Shown here: one piece after another, positions 9,130 through 18,847 of the stretch | How the letters are laid out: each line of letters opens with the position of its first letter | Position numbering within the stretch: the stretch's first letter is position 1 | Assembly: GCF_017357225.1 (NCBI RefSeq) | Contig: NZ_CP071604.1 | Span: forward strand, 2,545,001-2,609,000 | Length of the DNA: 64,000 bases | Direction: 5' to 3' | Origin: Rhizobium binae | GTDB taxonomy: Bacteria > Pseudomonadota > Alphaproteobacteria > Rhizobiales > Rhizobiaceae | Notes under the pieces: model-generated | What the model was told of the DNA's origin: nothing | Seen by the model: only the letters and a program-made list of their open reading frames with translations | Databases searched by the model: none | Program-made: the position numbers and the translations under genes

Positions 9130-9270
9130 TGCGACCAAAAAGCTCGTTCGGCAACTGGAACATGAACCGATCTCGCTTCCTCCCTGGCTGAGATCGAGGC
9201 GCTGAAGGGACCAACGGGCAAGGCGGTGCGCGATATCGCCGCCCGCCCGCCCTTCCCGCCGACAGAATGA
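9130..9270 (+). pseudogene. Possible 3' remnant of a lost gene
   Basis: Right after the SDR stop, the frame read from 9130 is interrupted by TGA at 9163. It then runs open to TGA 9268-9270, encoding a protein-like tail that includes SLAEIEALKGPTGKAVRDIA and ends in ARPPFPPTE. It has no start or ribosome site. It may be the end of a deleted gene that once stood between the two SDR genes; the family is not recognised. Confidence 0.25.
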
Positions 9271-9364
9271 ACTGAGCCGCATGCGTCGTCATTGGCGCTC
9301 GAGACCGCTCGAATTCAGCGAGCGGATCTGCCGTCTCCCGACGGGATATCTGAAAGGAAAGAGG

Positions 9365-10147
9365 ATGAAACGCTTCGAAAACAAGACTGTCGTCATCACC
9401 GGGGCCAGCCGCGGCATCGGCGCCGCCATCGCCAGGCGCTTTGCGCGCGAGGGCGCCAATCTCGTGGTCTCGGCCAATGAGGACCTGGTCCACGGCGTTG
9501 GCGAAGCGATCAGGGCCGAAGGCGGCACGGCCATCTCCTTCATCGGCGATGTCACCGACAAGGCGAGCGTCAAGGCGCTCTACGATGCCGCGGAGAATGA
9601 ATTCGGCGCCGTTGATGTCTCGATCCAGAATGCCGGCGTCATCACCATCGCCCGCGTCGAGGACCTCACCGAAAACGAGTGGGACAAGGTCATGGCCGTC
9701 AACACCAAGGGCGTCTTCCTTTGCGCCCAGGAGGCCATCGCAAGAATGCGCAAGCACAAGTGCGGCGGCCGCATCATCAACACCGCCTCCGGCCAGGCCC
9801 GCGACGGTTTCATCTATACGCCGCACTATGCCGCTTCGAAAATGGGCGTGGTCGGCATCACCCAGAGCCTCGCCAAGGAAGTCGCGACCGAAAACATCAC
9901 CGTCAACGCCTTTTGCCCCGGCATCATCGAAACCGACATGTGGGCCTATAACGACCAGGCTTGGGGAAAACTGCTCGGCAATTACGCCCCTGGCGAATTG
10001 ATGAAGGAATGGGTCGAGGGCATCCCGATGAAAAGGGCTGGAGCAGGAGAAGATGTCGCCGGCCTGGTCACCTTCCTGGCCAGCGACGACGCGGCTTATA
10101 TCACCGGCCAGACCATCAATGTCGACGGCGGGTTGATCATGTCGTAG
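9365..10147 (+). CDS. SDR-family oxidoreductase (sugar or polyol dehydrogenase)
   Basis: The 260-residue classical SDR has TGASRGIG at 12-19, QNAG, and the catalytic YAASK. The start at 9365 follows AAGGAAAGAGG; a longer frame from 9281 has no ribosome site. It resembles sorbitol or acetoin-type dehydrogenases. It is the last plus-strand gene of the sugar module, and its 3' end overlaps the convergent biotin carboxylase gene by 11 bp. Its substrate is inferred only from context. Confidence 0.88.
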   Translation: MKRFENKTVVITGASRGIGAAIARRFAREGANLVVSANEDLVHGVGEAIRAEGGTAISFIGDVTDKASVKALYDAAENEFGAVDVSIQNAGVITIARVEDLTENEWDKVMAVNTKGVFLCAQEAIARMRKHKCGGRIINTASGQARDGFIYTPHYAASKMGVVGITQSLAKEVATENITVNAFCPGIIETDMWAYNDQAWGKLLGNYAPGELMKEWVEGIPMKRAGAGEDVAGLVTFLASDDAAYITGQTINVDGGLIMS

Positions 10148-11894
10148 GTGGAGCAGAGGACACCGGCTCCTCGAAGAGGGCGATTTCAGCTCCCGCCTGA
10201 AGATATCCGCCAACCTCTGCCTTGATCCGAATCTTGCCTGCCCGCGATGCCGTGACCTGGGTTTCCATCTTCATCGCCTCCATGACGGCGATGAGATCAC
10301 CGGCAGCAACCTCCGCGCCATCTTCGACCTTGAACGCCTGCAGCGTGCCGGAAATCGGTGCGGTTATGGTCGCTGCGTCGTCGGTCCTTGCCGCTGTCGC
10401 ACCTCCGCTACCCGCGCCTGCAAGTCCGCCGAGACCGGCTAGGAGCGCCGCGGGAATGCCGAGTTCATGTCGCTTGCCATCGATCTCGACGTGAGTGCGG
10501 ATCAGGTGGCCATCGGCAACCGGCTCGGGCCGGGCGACGGCCGAAAGCCGATCGGCGAAGCCGGTCTCGATCCAGCGCGTGTGCACCTCGAATCCTGTCT
10601 CGCCGACGAATTCTTCTGTCTCGATCGCGGCGCGGTGGAAGGGGAGGACCGTTGCGACGCCCTCGATCCTGAACTCCTTGAGGGCACGGCGGGCGCGGCT
10701 CAACGCCTCCTCACGAGTACTGCCCGTGACGATCAGCTTCGCCATTAGCGAATCGAAGGTGCCGGGAACGGTCGAGCCCACGCCGACGCCGGTGTCGAGA
10801 CGGATGCCGGGACCGGAGGGCGCGTCGAAAGCCGTGATCGCACCGGGTGTCGGCAGGAAGCCACGGCCGGGATCTTCGGCGTTGATACGGAACTCGATCG
10901 AGTGGCCACGCGGGGCGGGCGTTTCGGTGACGCGCAACGGCAGGCCATCGGCGATGCGGAACTGCTCGATCACGAGATCGATGCCGGTCGTCTCTTCGGT
11001 TACCGGATGCTCGACCTGAAGGCGCGTGTTCACTTCGAGGAAGGAGATCGTACCGTCGACACCGAGCAGGAACTCGACCGTTCCCGCCCCCGAGTAGCCG
11101 GCTGCCGCACAGATCTTCTTCGCGGCGTCGTGGATCGACTGGCGCTGAGCGTTGGAAAGAAACGGTGCCGGCGCCTCCTCGACGAGCTTCTGGTTGCGCC
11201 GCTGTAGCGAGCAGTCACGAGTGCCGAGAACCACCACATTGCCATGTTTGTCAGCCAGCACCTGCGCCTCGATGTGGCGCGGACGATCGAGGAAGCGTTC
11301 GAGGAAACACTCGCCGCGGCCGAAGGCGGCCTTGGCCTCACGCACGGCGGATTCGTAGAGTTCCGCCACCTCCTCCATCTTCCAGGCGACCTTCAGGCCG
11401 CGTCCGCCCCCCCCATGCGCCGCCTTGATGGCAACGGGCAGACCGTGTTTCTCAGCAAAGGCGGTGACTTCCGCAGCGGTCTCGACCGGACCGTCACTGC
11501 CAGCGACGAGAGGCGCACCGACACTCAGCGCAATGCGCCGGGCCTCGACCTTGTCGCCAAGCGCTTCGATGACCTGCGGATCAGGTCCGATCCAGATGAG
11601 GCCTGCATCGATGACGGCTCGGGCGAACTCCGCACGCTCGGACAGGAACCCGTAGCCGGGATGAACGGCGTCGGCGCCCGAACGTTTGGCAATGTCGATC
11701 AGCTTGTCGATATCGAGATAGGTTTCCGCCGGGCGGCTGCCGGAGAGCCCGTAGGCTTCGTCCGCCAGCTTGACGAAGAGCGCATCCATGTCCGGATCGG
11801 CATAGACGGCGACCGATTGCAGGCCGTGGTCGCGACAAGCCCGGATGATGCGCACCGCAATCTCGCCTCGGTTGGCGATCAGGACTTTCTGCAT
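10137..11894 (-). CDS. Biotin carboxylase fused to biotin carboxyl carrier domain
   Basis: The 585-residue protein begins with a biotin carboxylase domain ([20 protein letters not shown]-grasp loop [24 protein letters not shown]). It ends with a biotinyl domain in which EAMKMET marks the biotinylated lysine (K542). The ATG at 11894 has GGAG upstream that overlaps the TGA of the pxpBC gene. It resembles the alpha subunits of acyl-CoA or urea carboxylases. No acyl-CoA carboxyltransferase gene is present; the only candidate partner is the KipI/KipA-type protein encoded next to it. Confidence 0.92.
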   Translation of the reverse strand: MQKVLIANRGEIAVRIIRACRDHGLQSVAVYADPDMDALFVKLADEAYGLSGSRPAETYLDIDKLIDIAKRSGADAVHPGYGFLSERAEFARAVIDAGLIWIGPDPQVIEALGDKVEARRIALSVGAPLVAGSDGPVETAAEVTAFAEKHGLPVAIKAAHGGGGRGLKVAWKMEEVAELYESAVREAKAAFGRGECFLERFLDRPRHIEAQVLADKHGNVVVLGTRDCSLQRRNQKLVEEAPAPFLSNAQRQSIHDAAKKICAAAGYSGAGTVEFLLGVDGTISFLEVNTRLQVEHPVTEETTGIDLVIEQFRIADGLPLRVTETPAPRGHSIEFRINAEDPGRGFLPTPGAITAFDAPSGPGIRLDTGVGVGSTVPGTFDSLMAKLIVTGSTREEALSRARRALKEFRIEGVATVLPFHRAAIETEEFVGETGFEVHTRWIETGFADRLSAVARPEPVADGHLIRTHVEIDGKRHELGIPAALLAGLGGLAGAGSGGATAARTDDAATITAPISGTLQAFKVEDGAEVAAGDLIAVMEAMKMETQVTASRAGKIRIKAEVGGYLQAGAEIALFEEPVSSAPPTT

Positions 11895-11904
11895 GGATGT
11901 CTCC

Positions 11905-13536
11905 TCACTTATTTCTTGGCGGCCGGGCTTTGGTGTCGGGCACCTGCGGCCGAACATCGGCAAACCTCGTCACGGGCCGGAAGCGTATCTGGGCATTGAC
12001 CGGGATCTGCCCGGCGAGGTCGAGATGATATTCGGCGACCGTGCCGATGACCGGGTAACCGCCGGTCAACGGATGGTCTGCAAGGAAAAGCACCGGCTGG
12101 CCGCTATGCGGCACCTGGATCGCGCCGGTCGCGGTTCCCTCGCTCGGCAGTTCCGTCTTGTCCCTACGCTCCAGGGCGATGTCGCCGGAAAGGCGGATAC
12201 CGACACGGTTGGACTGCGGGGTCACCTGCCAGAGTTGACCCGAGAAACTGGTGATGGCGGCCTGGGTGAACCAGTCGGTGCGCGGTCCCATGATCACGTC
12301 GAGCGTCACGATCTCGCCGGAAGCCGGAAACGCGAAGGCCGGCGCTTCGGAAAGCGATACGCTGCCGAGAGACTGCGTCGCCGTTTGCAGTGTCAAGATC
12401 GTCCCTGCCGTGACCGAGTCCGGGCCGATGAAGGCAAGCGTATCGGTCGAGGCGCTGCCGAGCACCGGCTCGACAGTGAGACCGCCGCGGATCGACAAAT
12501 AGCTTCGCATGCCGCGCGGCGCATGGCCGAGCGTCACCACATCGCCGGGCTCCAGCGAGATGGGCCGATAGGTTTCGGCGGCAATGGTGCGCCCTGAGGC
12601 ATCGCGGATTGATATCGGACAAGGCGCGCCGGTCAGTGCCATCACCGTCCGGCCCGACGCCTCGAAAGAAAATCCGCCGGGGATGATTTCGAGGCACGGG
12701 GTTTCGGCAGCATTGCCGACCACGCGGTTGGCCGCCTTGAGTGCCCCTCGATCGAGCGCGCCTGAGGAGGACACGCCCTGGCCGGTCTTGCCGAAGCGGC
12801 CGAGGTCCTGAAATAGTGCCGGCATGGGTGCGGCCAGGACCTTTAGTGTCACAGCCCCGCCGGAGACCTCGGCTGGGCCTGGATCTGCGACCTTCGTCGC
12901 CAGAGTGGAAATCGCAACCGCCCGCTTTTCGAGATCGAAGAAGCGCACCCGGTAGCCGGGTTGGAACAAGGCCGGCGGATCGCGCGACAGGTCCCACATT
13001 TTTTCCAGCGTCGTGCCGATGATCTGCCAGCCGCCGGGACTTGCCTGCGGATAGACGCCGGAGAAGGCGCCAGCAAGGGCGACCGAACCCGCCGGAATCC
13101 GAGTCCGCGGGCTTTGCCGACGCGGCACATGCAGCGCGGGATCACCACCGACAAGATAACCGAAACCGGGGGCAAAGCCGCAGAAGGCGACGGTGAAGGT
13201 GCTCTCGGTGTGACGACGGATGACCTCTTCGACTGATAGACCGGTCAGTTGCGCCACATCGGCAAGGTCTTCGCCGTCATAGTGAACCGGGATTTCGACG
13301 AGATGGTCGGACGGCGCGATGCGGGCCGAAAGGTCGCGGGTGGCGATCTCGCCGGCAAGCCGTTCCGCGGTGAGCCTTTCTGCGCGAAAGCCGATCATCA
13401 GCGTGCGTGCGGCCGGCACGATGTCTTCGATGCCCTCCACCGGATCGGTTTCGAGCGAAGCAAACAGCGCCAGCGTCTGGTCGAGATCGTCGAGTTCGAC
13501 CAGAAGGGTCGTCAGGTTGACGGGCAGGAAGCGCAT
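11905..13536 (-). CDS. pxpBC: Fused 5-oxoprolinase subunits B and C (KipI-KipA type)
   Basis: The 543-residue protein combines the two subunits that are separate in Bacillus and E. coli. A PxpB/KipI domain spans about 1-215 ([26 protein letters not shown]) and a PxpC/KipA domain about 230-530 ([23 protein letters not shown]). PxpABC hydrolyses 5-oxoproline to glutamate with ATP, and the same two domains form the carboxyltransferase half of urea carboxylase. The start at 13536 is supported by GAGGA. It lies 7 bp after the DUF1445 gene and 10 bp before the biotin carboxylase gene. Confidence 0.92.
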   Translation of the reverse strand: MRFLPVNLTTLLVELDDLDQTLALFASLETDPVEGIEDIVPAARTLMIGFRAERLTAERLAGEIATRDLSARIAPSDHLVEIPVHYDGEDLADVAQLTGLSVEEVIRRHTESTFTVAFCGFAPGFGYLVGGDPALHVPRRQSPRTRIPAGSVALAGAFSGVYPQASPGGWQIIGTTLEKMWDLSRDPPALFQPGYRVRFFDLEKRAVAISTLATKVADPGPAEVSGGAVTLKVLAAPMPALFQDLGRFGKTGQGVSSSGALDRGALKAANRVVGNAAETPCLEIIPGGFSFEASGRTVMALTGAPCPISIRDASGRTIAAETYRPISLEPGDVVTLGHAPRGMRSYLSIRGGLTVEPVLGSASTDTLAFIGPDSVTAGTILTLQTATQSLGSVSLSEAPAFAFPASGEIVTLDVIMGPRTDWFTQAAITSFSGQLWQVTPQSNRVGIRLSGDIALERRDKTELPSEGTATGAIQVPHSGQPVLFLADHPLTGGYPVIGTVAEYHLDLAGQIPVNAQIRFRPVTRFADVRPQVPDTKARPPRNK

Positions 13537-13543
13537 CGGATCC

Positions 13544-14350
13544 TCAGGCGTGATAGGCGGTGTCGGGAATGTCGGTGATGAACATATGCCCCGGCGCGTG
13601 GGTGATGGCAAAGGGCACGCCGGATGCCATCACGGCGGCCTGCGGGGTCACGCCGCAGGCCCAGAACACCGGGATTTCACCAGGCTCGACACGCACCGGC
13701 TCGCCGAATTCCGGCTTCGACAGGTCTCGGATGCCGATCTCTTCCGGCGCGCCGATATGTACAGGTGCGCCGTGCACCGCCGGGAAGCGACCGGAGATTG
13801 TCGCGGCATCGGCAACGCGGCTCGCCTTGATCGGCCGCATCGATACGACCAGGTTGCCGCGCAGCCGGCCTGCCGGGCGGCAGGCGCGGTTGGTCAGATA
13901 CATCGGAACGTTCGACTTGTCGGTGATATGCCGGATCTCGATGCCCGCCTCGGCCATCGACGTTTCGAAGGTGAAGCTGCAACCGATGAGGAAGCTGACG
14001 AGGTCGGCGCGTTCCGCCCAGGCCGTGGTCGCATCGGCGATTTCCTCGGCGAGCTTGCCGTCGCGCCAGATGCGATAGCGCGGCAGATCCGTGCGAAGAT
14101 CGGCCCCCGGAGCCAGAAGCGTCATGTGCGAGCCGGGATCGGAAACGTCGAGCAATGGGCAGGCCTTCGGATTGCGCTGCGCAAAGAGCAGGAAATCGAA
14201 GGCCCAGTCGCGCGGCAGGACAATCATGTTTGCCTGGGTAAATCCCGGCGCCACACCCGACGTCGGCTCGGCATAGCCGGCCCGATAGCGCCGGCGCGCG
14301 AGGCGCGCCGATTCGGCATCGATGTGGCCAAGGTTCTCAATCGCAATCAT
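13544..14350 (-). CDS. DUF1445 protein (putative hydro-lyase, D-glutamate cyclase-like; YcsI type)
   Basis: The 268-residue protein is a full-length DUF1445 member ([20 protein letters not shown], then [17 protein letters not shown], and a C-terminal [12 protein letters not shown]). The vertebrate relative interconverts D-glutamate and 5-oxo-D-proline, which fits an operon built around 5-oxoproline. The ATG at 14350 has a perfect GGAGG site; the frame could start at 14374 but without one. It sits between pxpA and pxpBC, as ycsI sits in Bacillus. Confidence 0.9.
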   Translation of the reverse strand: MIAIENLGHIDAESARLARRRYRAGYAEPTSGVAPGFTQANMIVLPRDWAFDFLLFAQRNPKACPLLDVSDPGSHMTLLAPGADLRTDLPRYRIWRDGKLAEEIADATTAWAERADLVSFLIGCSFTFETSMAEAGIEIRHITDKSNVPMYLTNRACRPAGRLRGNLVVSMRPIKASRVADAATISGRFPAVHGAPVHIGAPEEIGIRDLSKPEFGEPVRVEPGEIPVFWACGVTPQAAVMASGVPFAITHAPGHMFITDIPDTAYHA

Positions 14351-14370
14351 GGTTTCCTCCAAATGCTTGC

Positions 14371-15135
14371 TCACGCCGCCAGGAACGAGCGAACGGCAAT
14401 CCCGTCGGTCTCAAAGGCCTGACGAATCGCCTGGGCGATCGCGACAGCACCGGGGCTGTCGCCATGGACGCAGATCGACTGAGCATCGACCTTGATGGTC
14501 GAGCCGTCGATCGCTTCGATCGTACCCTCGCGAGCAAGTTGCAGCATGCGACGGGCGATCACGGTTGTGTCGTGCAGAACTGCGCACGGTTCACGACGCG
14601 AAACGAGTTCCCCGCCGGGCGTATAGGAGCGGTCGGCGAAGGCCTCGGCCACGGTCTTGAGGCCGGATTTGTGCGCGAGTTTGAGGATCGGTGCTCCGGC
14701 CAGGCCCATTAGAACCAGGTCCGGATCGATCGCCTTGATGCCGTCGATCACCGCCTGGCCCTGTATTGGGTCGTGGGCAATGCGGTTGTAGAGCGCGCCG
14801 TGCGGCTTAACGTAGCCGACTGCGACGCCCTCAGCAGTGGCGACGCCTTTCAGCGCGCCGATCTGATAAATGACGTCGGCGGTCAGTTCCGCGCTGGTGA
14901 CGCCCATGTCGCGCCGTCCGAAGCCGACGCGGTCGGGATAGGAAACATGGGCTCCGACCGAAACGCCCCTTTCAGCGGCGGCTTTGACAGTCTTCAGAAT
15001 GCCGAGCGGATCGCCGGCATGGAAGCCGCAGGCGATATTGGCGCTGGAGACGATGGCCAGCATAGCCGCGTCGTCGCCCATGCTCCAGGCGCCGTAGCTT
15101 TCGCCGAGATCGCTGTTCAGATCGATGGCAGTCAT
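14371..15135 (-). CDS. pxpA: 5-oxoprolinase subunit A (LamB/YcsF family)
   Basis: The 254-residue protein has the family hallmarks [12 protein letters not shown] at 6-17, [29 protein letters not shown] and VKPHGALYN. It is full length. PxpA works with PxpB and PxpC to open the lactam ring of 5-oxoproline at the cost of ATP. GGAGA precedes the ATG. It is the second gene of the operon, after the NRAMP-like transporter and a hairpin. Confidence 0.95.
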   Translation of the reverse strand: MTAIDLNSDLGESYGAWSMGDDAAMLAIVSSANIACGFHAGDPLGILKTVKAAAERGVSVGAHVSYPDRVGFGRRDMGVTSAELTADVIYQIGALKGVATAEGVAVGYVKPHGALYNRIAHDPIQGQAVIDGIKAIDPDLVLMGLAGAPILKLAHKSGLKTVAEAFADRSYTPGGELVSRREPCAVLHDTTVIARRMLQLAREGTIEAIDGSTIKVDAQSICVHGDSPGAVAIAQAIRQAFETDGIAVRSFLAA

Positions 15136-15217
15136 GTCAGATCTCCCTGTGAATCACGAACGATGTAGGCCGGGCTGTCCCAAACCGAAAGCGTGATTAA
15201 TTCAAAAAGTCAGAGCG

Positions 15218-15245
15218 GGGCCCGGGCGTAAGGGCGCCCGCGCCC
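15218..15245 (-). terminator. Hairpin after the NRAMP-like gene (partial terminator or processing site)
   Basis: On the minus strand CGGGCG pairs with CGCCCG around CCCTTA, extended by GGGC/GCCC. A T-rich stretch follows about 10 nt later. It starts 13 bp after the transporter stop codon and 82 bp before pxpA, so it may reduce read-through into the downstream enzymes. Confidence 0.4.
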
Positions 15246-15258
15246 TCCTCGTCCCGCG

Positions 15259-16515
15259 TTACGCGGCAAGCAGCGCGAAGATCGGGCCGATCGACTTGTA
15301 GCCCATGTACCAGGTCAGAGCGCAGACCAGTACGCCGAGCACCAGCAGCCAACGCGGATAGCGATAGCCTCCCATCAGATCGGACCGGGCCCAGGCCGCA
15401 TAGATGAAGATCGACAGGCCGATCGGCAGAATCAGGCCGTTCAGCCCCCCGACGAAGACCAGCATCTGTGCCGGCGGCGTGGTAATGATCACGTAGAAGA
15501 ACAGCGACACGGCAATGAAGATGACAGTCGCGATGCTGCGGGCCCGTTCGGTTATGTCTCTCTTGAAAATCGTGACGAACGAGACCGACGTGTAAGCGGC
15601 ACCGATGACCGAGGTGATCGCAGCAGCCCAGAAGATGACGCCGAAGATGCGCAGGCCAATGTTGCCGGTGGCGGCCTGGAAAGCCTGGGCAGCCGGATTC
15701 GCACCCGCGCCGGAAACATCGATGACGGCTCCGCCCGCAACCACGCCGAGGACGGCCAGGAAAAGCACGTACCGCATGAGGCCGGTGACAGCGATGCCCG
15801 TCAGCGCTGCACGGTTGACCGCACCGAGATTCTCGATGCCGACCGTGCCCTTGTCGAGCAGTCGGTGGGCCCCGGAATAGGTGATATAGCCCCCGACCGT
15901 ACCGCCGACGATGGTGGTGATGGTGGCGAAATCGATGGTGGACGGAAGAAAGGTCTGAAACAGCGCGTCGCCAACCGGCGGAGCCGATGCGAAGGCAACA
16001 TAGACCGTCAAGGCGATCATCAGGATGCCGGCCAGGACAATGAACCGATCGACCGCCATGCCGGCACGCTTCGACAGGAAGATGCCGATCGAAAGCAGCG
16101 CGCTGATCGCTCCGCCAAGCTTCGGATCGAGACCGATCATCGCATTGATGCCGAGGCCTGTGCCGCCGATGTTGCCGATGTTGAAGAATAACCCGCCGAC
16201 GATGACGAGAATTGCCAGCAGATAGCCGGAGCCCGGGAAGGCCGCGTTGGCGAGATCGGAAGCCCGCATCTTCGTCAGCGTCACGATCCGCCAGATGTTC
16301 AGCTGAACGACGAAATCGATCAGGATGGAGGCAAGGATTGCGAAGGCGAAGGCCGCACCGAGTTTTGTTGTGAACGTCGCCGTCTGGGTGATGAAGCCCG
16401 GACCGATGGCAGATGTGGCCATCAGGAAGATGGCCGCCACGAGCGCAGCGCGGCGCGACTTGGCCGACATCCGTGCCGGCGCAACGGTTGTCATTGAAAT
16501 TGCTGACTGTTCCAT
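15259..16515 (-). CDS. NRAMP-like membrane transporter (YcsG type)
   Basis: The 418-residue protein has about 11 membrane segments and the NRAMP/LeuT-type fold (TSAIGPGFITQTATFT near residues 34-49, FNIGNIGGTGLGINAM). The canonical metal-binding DPGN/MPH motifs of true Mn/Fe transporters are not evident. In Bacillus the homologous ycsG also sits between ycsF and ycsI. The context suggests uptake of 5-oxoproline or a related compound rather than metal. It is the first gene of the operon; AGGAGGG lies upstream of the ATG. Confidence 0.88.
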   Translation of the reverse strand: MEQSAISMTTVAPARMSAKSRRAALVAAIFLMATSAIGPGFITQTATFTTKLGAAFAFAILASILIDFVVQLNIWRIVTLTKMRASDLANAAFPGSGYLLAILVIVGGLFFNIGNIGGTGLGINAMIGLDPKLGGAISALLSIGIFLSKRAGMAVDRFIVLAGILMIALTVYVAFASAPPVGDALFQTFLPSTIDFATITTIVGGTVGGYITYSGAHRLLDKGTVGIENLGAVNRAALTGIAVTGLMRYVLFLAVLGVVAGGAVIDVSGAGANPAAQAFQAATGNIGLRIFGVIFWAAAITSVIGAAYTSVSFVTIFKRDITERARSIATVIFIAVSLFFYVIITTPPAQMLVFVGGLNGLILPIGLSIFIYAAWARSDLMGGYRYPRWLLVLGVLVCALTWYMGYKSIGPIFALLAA

Positions 16516-16931
16516 GAACCCCTCCTTATGTGCAGGCCGACGCCGAGATCTCGGCGGGCTGCCTAGGTTTGTTGACAGGCATCACGGTGACACGTTTTAC
16601 AATTCTGTCAAGATTGTTCAACGATTTTGCTGCATCGTTCTACCAAATAACTCCAGTTCGGCGCAACAAACTCACTTGGGCGCGGTGTCCTTGATTGTTG
16701 GAAGTTCCGGCCACATCGGAAGTGGCTCTTGCCTCCTTTCGTGCATCAACGATAAGGAACGGGTTGCGGGGGCTTTTCATTTTCTATCTGCCCGGGGGGC
16801 CATGTACGGCGTCTTCGTTGCGCGGTCCGCGTGATCAAGCCACTCCTCTTATGGCTCCCGGAGATGCAAACCGCTATACCGGTGCGCAAGGGCGCGGAGG
16901 TTTGACTCGTGTCTGTGCACTAGGGGATTTG
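16516..16931. promoter_or_regulatory. Divergent control region, transporter operon / gntR
   Basis: This 416-bp region without a supported gene separates the minus-strand pxp operon from the plus-strand GntR gene. TTGACAG at 16572-16578 and CTGTCAA at 16605-16611 form a perfect 7-bp inverted repeat that could be two facing -35 elements or an operator. TACAAT at 16598-16603 is a possible -10 hexamer. Assignment of individual boxes is tentative. Confidence 0.4.
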
Positions 16932-17594
16932 ATGGTCGAACAAAATATTACATCGGCGCTCGCGCCGCGCCTGGCGGAGGAAATCCGCGACAAACTGATT
17001 GCTGGCGAATTGAAGCCGGGCCAGCGCCTTTCCGAGACAGCGCTAAGTGCCGGTCTGGATGTATCGCGCAACTCTTTGCGTGAGGCATTCCGGCTCCTGA
17101 CAAAGGAAGGGCTCTTGCGGCACGAGCCCAATCGCGGCGTTTTTGTCGCCACACCCAGTATGGCCTCGATCATTGACATTTATCGCGTGCGCCGTGTGAT
17201 CGAATGCCAGGCGCTCGCCAAGGCGTATCCCAACCATCCGGCGGTGGCACGAATGCGCGCGGCAGTCACGCGTGCCAAGCTCGCGCGCGAGGCCAAGGAT
17301 TGGAGTATGGTCGGCAGTGAGAACATGGTCTTTCACGCGGCGATCGTAGATCTCGCCGACAGTCACCGTCTGAATACCTTCTATGCGCAGATCGCCGCAG
17401 AACTGCGCCTCAGCTTCGGCCTGCTCTCCGATCCCGAGCTGTTGCACGCTCCTTACGTCGACCTTAATGCGGCAATCCTTGAAAAGCTTGAGGCTGGGAT
17501 GACGGCCGAAGCCTCAGCGGCACTTGAGGCGTATCTGATGCAGTCCGAGCGCACAGTTCTGGCCGCTTTCTCGCGAATTGGCGGCGCCAAATGA
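16932..17594 (+). CDS. GntR-family regulator (FadR/FCD subfamily)
   Basis: The 220-residue protein has an N-terminal winged helix (about 10-72, with ALSAGLDVSRNSLREAFRLL) and a C-terminal all-helical FCD ligand domain containing FHAAIVDLADSHRL. The ATG at 16932 has AGGGG upstream; the frame is open further but without a better start. It is transcribed away from the pxp operon and is its likely regulator, the role played by an IclR-type protein, KipR, in Bacillus. Confidence 0.9.
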   Translation: MVEQNITSALAPRLAEEIRDKLIAGELKPGQRLSETALSAGLDVSRNSLREAFRLLTKEGLLRHEPNRGVFVATPSMASIIDIYRVRRVIECQALAKAYPNHPAVARMRAAVTRAKLAREAKDWSMVGSENMVFHAAIVDLADSHRLNTFYAQIAAELRLSFGLLSDPELLHAPYVDLNAAILEKLEAGMTAEASAALEAYLMQSERTVLAAFSRIGGAK

Positions 17595-17744
17595 ATTGCA
17601 CGCTCGGCCGCGCGTTTCGATGCCGATTAGACGACGATTCGTCTCTGGTTGCGACAATAGCTCCGCGGCGCATGGCCATCGGTGGCGAATGGATCTCAAC
17701 AGGTCCGCGGCAGCCATAGGGATCCCGCCTTAGTCTAGCCCATC

Positions 17745-18509
17745 CTACGTCCGGCTGATCGAAACCCCACCATCGGCGAGCATCGCCGTCCCCGTCACGA
17801 AGCTCGACAGATCAGACGCAAGGAAGAGCGCCGCATTGGCGATCTCTTCCGGCTGCGCCATGCGCTTCAGCGCATGCAGCCCCTCGACGAAGGCGAGCAG
17901 TTCCGCCGTCGCGTCGGGCGCGTTGGTGATGCTGGCCGGCGTGTCGGTGCCGCCGGGAAGCAGGGCGTTGACGCGGATGTTCTGCCGCCCGAGTTCGGCG
18001 GCGAGTACCTGCACGAAGCCGATCAGCCCCGCCTTGCTCGCCGCGTAGGCGGCCATGCCGGGCATGCCGGCGGTGTGGCCGACGAAGGTGGAGGTGAAGA
18101 TCAATGATCCACCATTTCCCATCGCCGCCGACTGGCATTTGGCGCCGAGAAAGGCGGCGGTGAGGTTCGTTTCGATCGTCTCGCGCCAGCCCTCGAGCGA
18201 CAGCCCGGCAACCGGGCCCATTTCCCCGAGGCCGCCGGCATTGTTGAAGGCGATGTCGAGCCTGCCGAAGCACGAGACGGCCGTGTCGGTGAGCCTTGCC
18301 TGTAGCGCCTCGTCCCTGACGTCGCCCGATATGGCAACGGCCTGCCCGCCCTCCGCCTCGATTTCGGCGACGACGGCGTCGAGCGTCTCCTGTCGCCTTC
18401 CGGTGACCACGAGCTTCGCGCCCTCACGTGCAAAGAGCTTCGCCGCCGCCCGGCCGATGCCGGAGCTTGCGCCGGTGATGATCGCGACCTTGTTGTTCAG
18501 AAGTGTCAT
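17745..18509 (-). CDS. SDR-family oxidoreductase
   Basis: The 254-residue classical SDR has TGASSGIG near residue 12, NNAG and the catalytic YAASK. GGAGA precedes the ATG. It ends with the family motif TGTAMLADGG. It stands alone between the GntR gene and the EamA gene, so its substrate is unknown. Confidence 0.88.
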   Translation of the reverse strand: MTLLNNKVAIITGASSGIGRAAAKLFAREGAKLVVTGRRQETLDAVVAEIEAEGGQAVAISGDVRDEALQARLTDTAVSCFGRLDIAFNNAGGLGEMGPVAGLSLEGWRETIETNLTAAFLGAKCQSAAMGNGGSLIFTSTFVGHTAGMPGMAAYAASKAGLIGFVQVLAAELGRQNIRVNALLPGGTDTPASITNAPDATAELLAFVEGLHALKRMAQPEEIANAALFLASDLSSFVTGTAMLADGGVSISRT

Positions 18510-18847
18510 GTCCGTTTCTCCTTTGTTATCGAGGCATCCCTCTCAAACATCGGGCGACGCAGCCACCCGTTTCCCGCGCCGACGAACGGAAACCGGCGAA
18601 AGCGCATGCTTTCGGCGGCGATCAGTTCACCCCCCGAAGGAGGGAGGAAGCCTCGATCGCAGCACCGGAAATATCGAAATTCACCCTGTAATGCGCCGGT
18701 TTGCCGGGTTTTCCAAATGCGCGCCTCCCGCTACGTCAATGCCGTTGTGCATTGCATCATCGATTTATTTCGGGTGTGACATTCATCCGATTCCCTTCAT
18801 GTATCTTCCCGACTAAGAAGAGGCGCACAGGTAAAGGGAATCTCTTC
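18510..18847. other. Gene-free interval with a short hairpin
   Basis: This 338-bp divergent region holds no convincing gene. A short hairpin CGAAAGC-GCAT-GCTTTCG lies at 18597-18614. Promoters for the SDR and the EamA gene must lie here, but clear -35/-10 pairs were not identified. Confidence 0.4.

Noticed and set aside
8918..10213. Minus-strand frame of 431 codons opposite the second SDR
   Set aside because: The plus-strand SDR has all catalytic motifs; the opposite frame has none.
10137..11894. Reading the biotin carboxylase as the housekeeping acetyl-CoA carboxylase subunit
   Set aside because: Housekeeping AccC and AccB are separate in rhizobia, while this protein is a fusion inside a 5-oxoprolinase operon.
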